DNA of 6,961 nucleotides from Candidatus Aegiribacteria sp. (lineage in GTDB: Bacteria; Fermentibacterota; Fermentibacteria; Fermentibacterales; JCC-6): NCBI GenBank assembly GCA_030640155.1, contig DAOWJX010000140.1, positions 1-6,961 of the forward strand. The letters run 5' to 3'. Shown piece by piece: positions 4,216-6,961 of the stretch (the stretch's first letter is position 1; each line of letters opens with the position of its first letter). The notes under the pieces are model-generated. The model was not told the DNA's origin. It made no database searches and worked only from the letters and a program-made list of their open reading frames with translations. Made by a program: the position numbers and the translations under genes.

Positions 4216-6961
4216 CGGATACTTATCATCCCGCTGAGCAGTTCCATTCTGCCGTCAGAGACAGCTTTATTCTTGATTCTCTGAGATGGTGTTTTCCTGC
4301 ACAGATTTTTAAAATTGCAGAATTCGCAGTTCCCGGTTGGAATCGGCGGGAAAATGCCTTCCTGCATCATTGAAGCTATTCTCTCGAAATTCTTCTGAAC
4401 GGCTTCCATGATCTGCTCAATGCCATCACCGGAATAACCGACCAGTCTGCCCGGTTCCCTCGCTGAAATACCGGCATAAGTTACCTTTGATATATTTTTG
4501 CCCGGGAAGCAGCTTTTCATCATCTGGTAATAGAATGGAAGCTGGTAATACTTCCCTCTTTCAATTTCCTTTTTCGATGGAAGTTTTCCTGTCTTCAGAT
4601 CAAGCACAACCAGATTTTCACTTGTATCCTCAAGAATAAGATCGATCCTGCCGCAGATATCAAGATCGCCGATTTTCCCCTGCAGATCTACTTCTCTGTC
4701 GATGAATCTCCATTCCTCAGAAGCAAGGGCATCAAGACTCCTTCGGATGATCTCCTTCTGGTTTTCCAGAAAGAGTTCCTCGAGATAAGAGTTTCCGAGT
4801 TTCGATTCAAGATCGGATTTATCAGCTTCACGGAGGAGAATACTTATTATATCACTGTCGGCAGGCTTCCAACCATATACGCGGATAATCTCCTCAACTG
4901 CTTCATGTACGATTTTACCTTTCAGGCGGGCATCGGGAGAGCTGCTCATGAGAGGCAATGTTCTCTCATTCAGTCCCCATAACTCCCCGGCAAGAAAGGC
5001 GAATGGACATCTTACATAACGCTCAAGCATGGTTGCTGTATATACATGCTTTCTGAATGGAGATATCTCAATGATACCGTCGTAGCAGTCAAATTTGCCG
5101 GGATCCATCCGGGAAATCTCTGCAGTGAGAGAGCCAACAAAGAAAGGGTTTCCTTGTAGATTTTCACTGCTCACCTTATAAGCTCTCTTCTGCCCCTGAT
5201 GTGTTCCGCCAAGCATCTGCTCTACCGCTGAGGCAGAACTCACGCTGAACCATGCGGGATCGGGAGAATAATCAGAATCGGTTGTAACAAGATTTGAGAT
5301 GAATGAAGACGGATATATCTCACTTCCAGCAGCATCCCTCTGCCGGTAGATTATATCCAGCGTTCTGCCGGCAGTTTCTCCTGCCTGCCTGAGCAGATAT
5401 CCGTCCTCAATTTCTCTTTCGGATTTCAATGTCATCTGCAGTTTTTTGCGTAATTCATCACTGAGGCGAGGATCCTCAATTGAAGGGCTGGGGTAGACTC
5501 CCTCTTCCAGATCCATCAGTATAACACTGCTGAAGATGCCTCCCCTTGCCTTCTCAATAGTGAGAATCTGAAAACCATGTCGAGAGCCTTCTCTCAGGAC
5601 AATGGTCTTCTCCTGGTAATACAATCGAAGAGCGTCCGTGAATTGCTTCCATGAAATTTCTCGATCCCAGCGAAAACTATCTGGATCGAAAAGAGCTTCC
5701 ATCAACTCTGAAGGCAACTCTCCTGTTGATATATCTACCACTAGAGCTTTCAACAGGTTGAGATAATCTACGGAAGCCGCAATATCCGGGAGACCGCAAA
5801 AGAAGTCATCCAGTTTCCGCAGAAGTCTCCCTGACTTGTTGCCGCTATTGAGGGAAACGAACCAATCTCTCCAGTGCTCGCGTCCCATGCGGATTCCACT
5901 TGTTTCAACGATCCTGGCGATTTCAGACGGACCGGGATTAAGATCATCTGAAAGAATACCACTGGATAGAATCTCTTCAATCAGGGTATAGTGAAAATCT
6001 CCTTCATTGAGACGCGCCAGATCAAGTACGAATTTTCCTGCGGGCACTGTGGATAGTTTTGCTTTAAGGGAACAAGCGGTCGGAACGCCTTCATGGTGAG
6101 CAAGAAACACAAGACTCTCACCAGTGTTTTTCCTTCGGATCACAGCTATTTCTGAAAGTGGAATATTATATTCTGTATTAAGCTCGATGATTCGCTTCAG
6201 CGCTGCCCTTGAAGCACCCATTTCTCCGGAAACAGCAGTAATACTGAAACCATCAGCAGGTACTGATGGGCGGGGTTGTCCGTGAAGAGCTTCGAAGAAA
6301 TTCCCGAAGGGATTCATTGCTTCCCTGCCTCCAGGCATCCTGATTGAAGCAATACCTTGATCTTCAAGCAATTTCCTGGTTCTGATATAAACCTTATTCC
6401 ACTGAGAGTTCTCCTCCAGTGGGCTGAACCAGAATATTCTTGAGCTAAGATCAAAGAATCGTCTGAGAAATCGTCTCTGAGCAGGATTGAGATCATAAAA
6501 GCCGTAAAAAACAATTGCTCCCGCTTCTTCATGTGGAAGTAGCTGTTCCATAATCATATCTCCACAGCATGTATAATGCTCTCTGCGATATGCACTGTAC
6601 TTCCCGAATACTCTTCCGATAACGATTTCTGTTTTCGTCTGTTCCTCCGAAAGCGAAAGGGAGGTCTGCTCGTATATCTCCGGAGTTACTCCATGTTCAA
6701 AGAGGTTCTCAAAAAATGTTCCCATGGAATGAGCTGTTTCGGAATTCGTTCTGAGATTGTAGAGCGGTTCACCCGGCTCGATCACTTCCATTGCCCGCAT
6801 AGTGAAAAGAGTTCTGTCAGCGTGACTTACAGTCTCCATAACCATGGGTACGGCACTAAGTTCAGAAGCAAGATGCCTGATGCCAGGGAGGAACTTCACC
6901 CCGCCAATGATCCCCCCTGCGGTTGCCTTCAGAAGAAGCTCACGAAGTCTATCCAGCTGTC
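4212..6961 (-). CDS. addB: AddB-like helicase-nuclease subunit B (PD-(D/E)XK nuclease with 4Fe-4S cysteines), N-terminus beyond the window
   Basis: 915 residues are visible and the frame stays open to the right edge. An internal GTG (6897-6899) is not the likely start: the 20 codons before it read QLDRLRELLLKA...GGIIGG and run into VKFLPGIRHLA, the R/K-F-L-x-x-x-x-LA segment normally found inside AddB N-termini, so probably some 50-100 residues lie outside. The middle has an inactive-helicase region, including TIEKARGGIFSSVIL (about 5521-5580) and EGVYPSPSIEDPRLSDE. The C-terminal nuclease shows H (4905-4907), GRIDLI with D (4641-4643), DLKTG with D (4599-4601) and K (4593-4595), and Q-LPF-Y (4530-4544). 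The cluster cysteines are RCPFAF (5007-5009) plus C-x2-C-x5-C (4326-4328, 4317-4319, 4299-4301), the AddB arrangement. By family knowledge AddB cuts the 5'-ended strand and reads Chi. The gene overlaps the addA-like gene, so they form one operon; its promoter is outside. Confidence 0.9.
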   Translation of the reverse strand, partial: QLDRLRELLLKATAGGIIGGVKFLPGIRHLASELSAVPMVMETVSHADRTLFTMRAMEVIEPGEPLYNLRTNSETAHSMGTFFENLFEHGVTPEIYEQTSLSLSEEQTKTEIVIGRVFGKYSAYRREHYTCCGDMIMEQLLPHEEAGAIVFYGFYDLNPAQRRFLRRFFDLSSRIFWFSPLEENSQWNKVYIRTRKLLEDQGIASIRMPGGREAMNPFGNFFEALHGQPRPSVPADGFSITAVSGEMGASRAALKRIIELNTEYNIPLSEIAVIRRKNTGESLVFLAHHEGVPTACSLKAKLSTVPAGKFVLDLARLNEGDFHYTLIEEILSSGILSDDLNPGPSEIARIVETSGIRMGREHWRDWFVSLNSGNKSGRLLRKLDDFFCGLPDIAASVDYLNLLKALVVDISTGELPSELMEALFDPDSFRWDREISWKQFTDALRLYYQEKTIVLREGSRHGFQILTIEKARGGIFSSVILMDLEEGVYPSPSIEDPRLSDELRKKLQMTLKSEREIEDGYLLRQAGETAGRTLDIIYRQRDAAGSEIYPSSFISNLVTTDSDYSPDPAWFSVSSASAVEQMLGGTHQGQKRAYKVSSENLQGNPFFVGSLTAEISRMDPGKFDCYDGIIEISPFRKHVYTATMLERYVRCPFAFLAGELWGLNERTLPLMSSSPDARLKGKIVHEAVEEIIRVYGWKPADSDIISILLREADKSDLESKLGNSYLEELFLENQKEIIRRSLDALASEEWRFIDREVDLQGKIGDLDICGRIDLILEDTSENLVVLDLKTGKLPSKKEIERGKYYQLPFYYQMMKSCFPGKNISKVTYAGISAREPGRLVGYSGDGIEQIMEAVQKNFERIASMMQEGIFPPIPTGNCEFCNFKNLCRKTPSQRIKNKAVSDGRMELLSGMISIR

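Noticed and set aside
1090..6961. addBA-like pair as part of a new defence island
   Set aside because: Both genes read as ordinary subunits of the housekeeping AddAB recombination machine in the usual order. No neighbouring defence, toxin or nucleotide-signalling gene is visible.

Overview
The window is about 47% G+C by eye, is dense in genes, and has two arms that converge near position 1010-1090. The organism cannot be named from sequence alone. A C-terminal secretion domain of the T9SS type A / FlgD-Ig kind (2-181), together with an AddAB-type recombination complex, suggests a member of the FCB assemblage or a related candidate phylum (for example a Fermentibacteria-like lineage). That placement is inference.

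Left arm, + strand. The 3' end of a secreted-protein gene (2-181) carries a sorting-type Ig-like tail. It is followed by a complete gene (257-1006) for a small exported protein made of a signal peptide and six contiguous repeats of about 38 residues, which looks like a minimal six-bladed beta-propeller with no other domain.

Right arm, - strand. This holds an addB-addA-type operon. The upstream gene (4212-6961) is cut by the window edge and encodes an AddB-like subunit with a PD-(D/E)XK nuclease and four iron-sulfur cysteines. It overlaps by four bases the downstream gene (1090-4215), an AddA-like UvrD-family helicase with a C-terminal RecB-type nuclease. The two would form a heterodimeric helicase-nuclease that resects double-strand breaks for RecA loading and degrades foreign linear DNA.

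The least ordinary part is a family of short palindromes with a GGGGACA...TGTCCCC frame. Three full 30-nt copies (190-219, 1019-1048, 1101-1130) and one half copy (1070-1088) sit at the ends of genes. Two copies face each other across the propeller gene and differ only by a compensating base pair at the stem top. The 1101-1130 copy lies inside the addA reading frame and supplies its last 13 codons. They resemble REP-type elements mobilised by IS200-like (RAYT/Y1) transposases; no transposase is present here. I found no CRISPR array, tRNA or rRNA and no new multi-gene system; the novelty is in the repeat family and the propeller protein.
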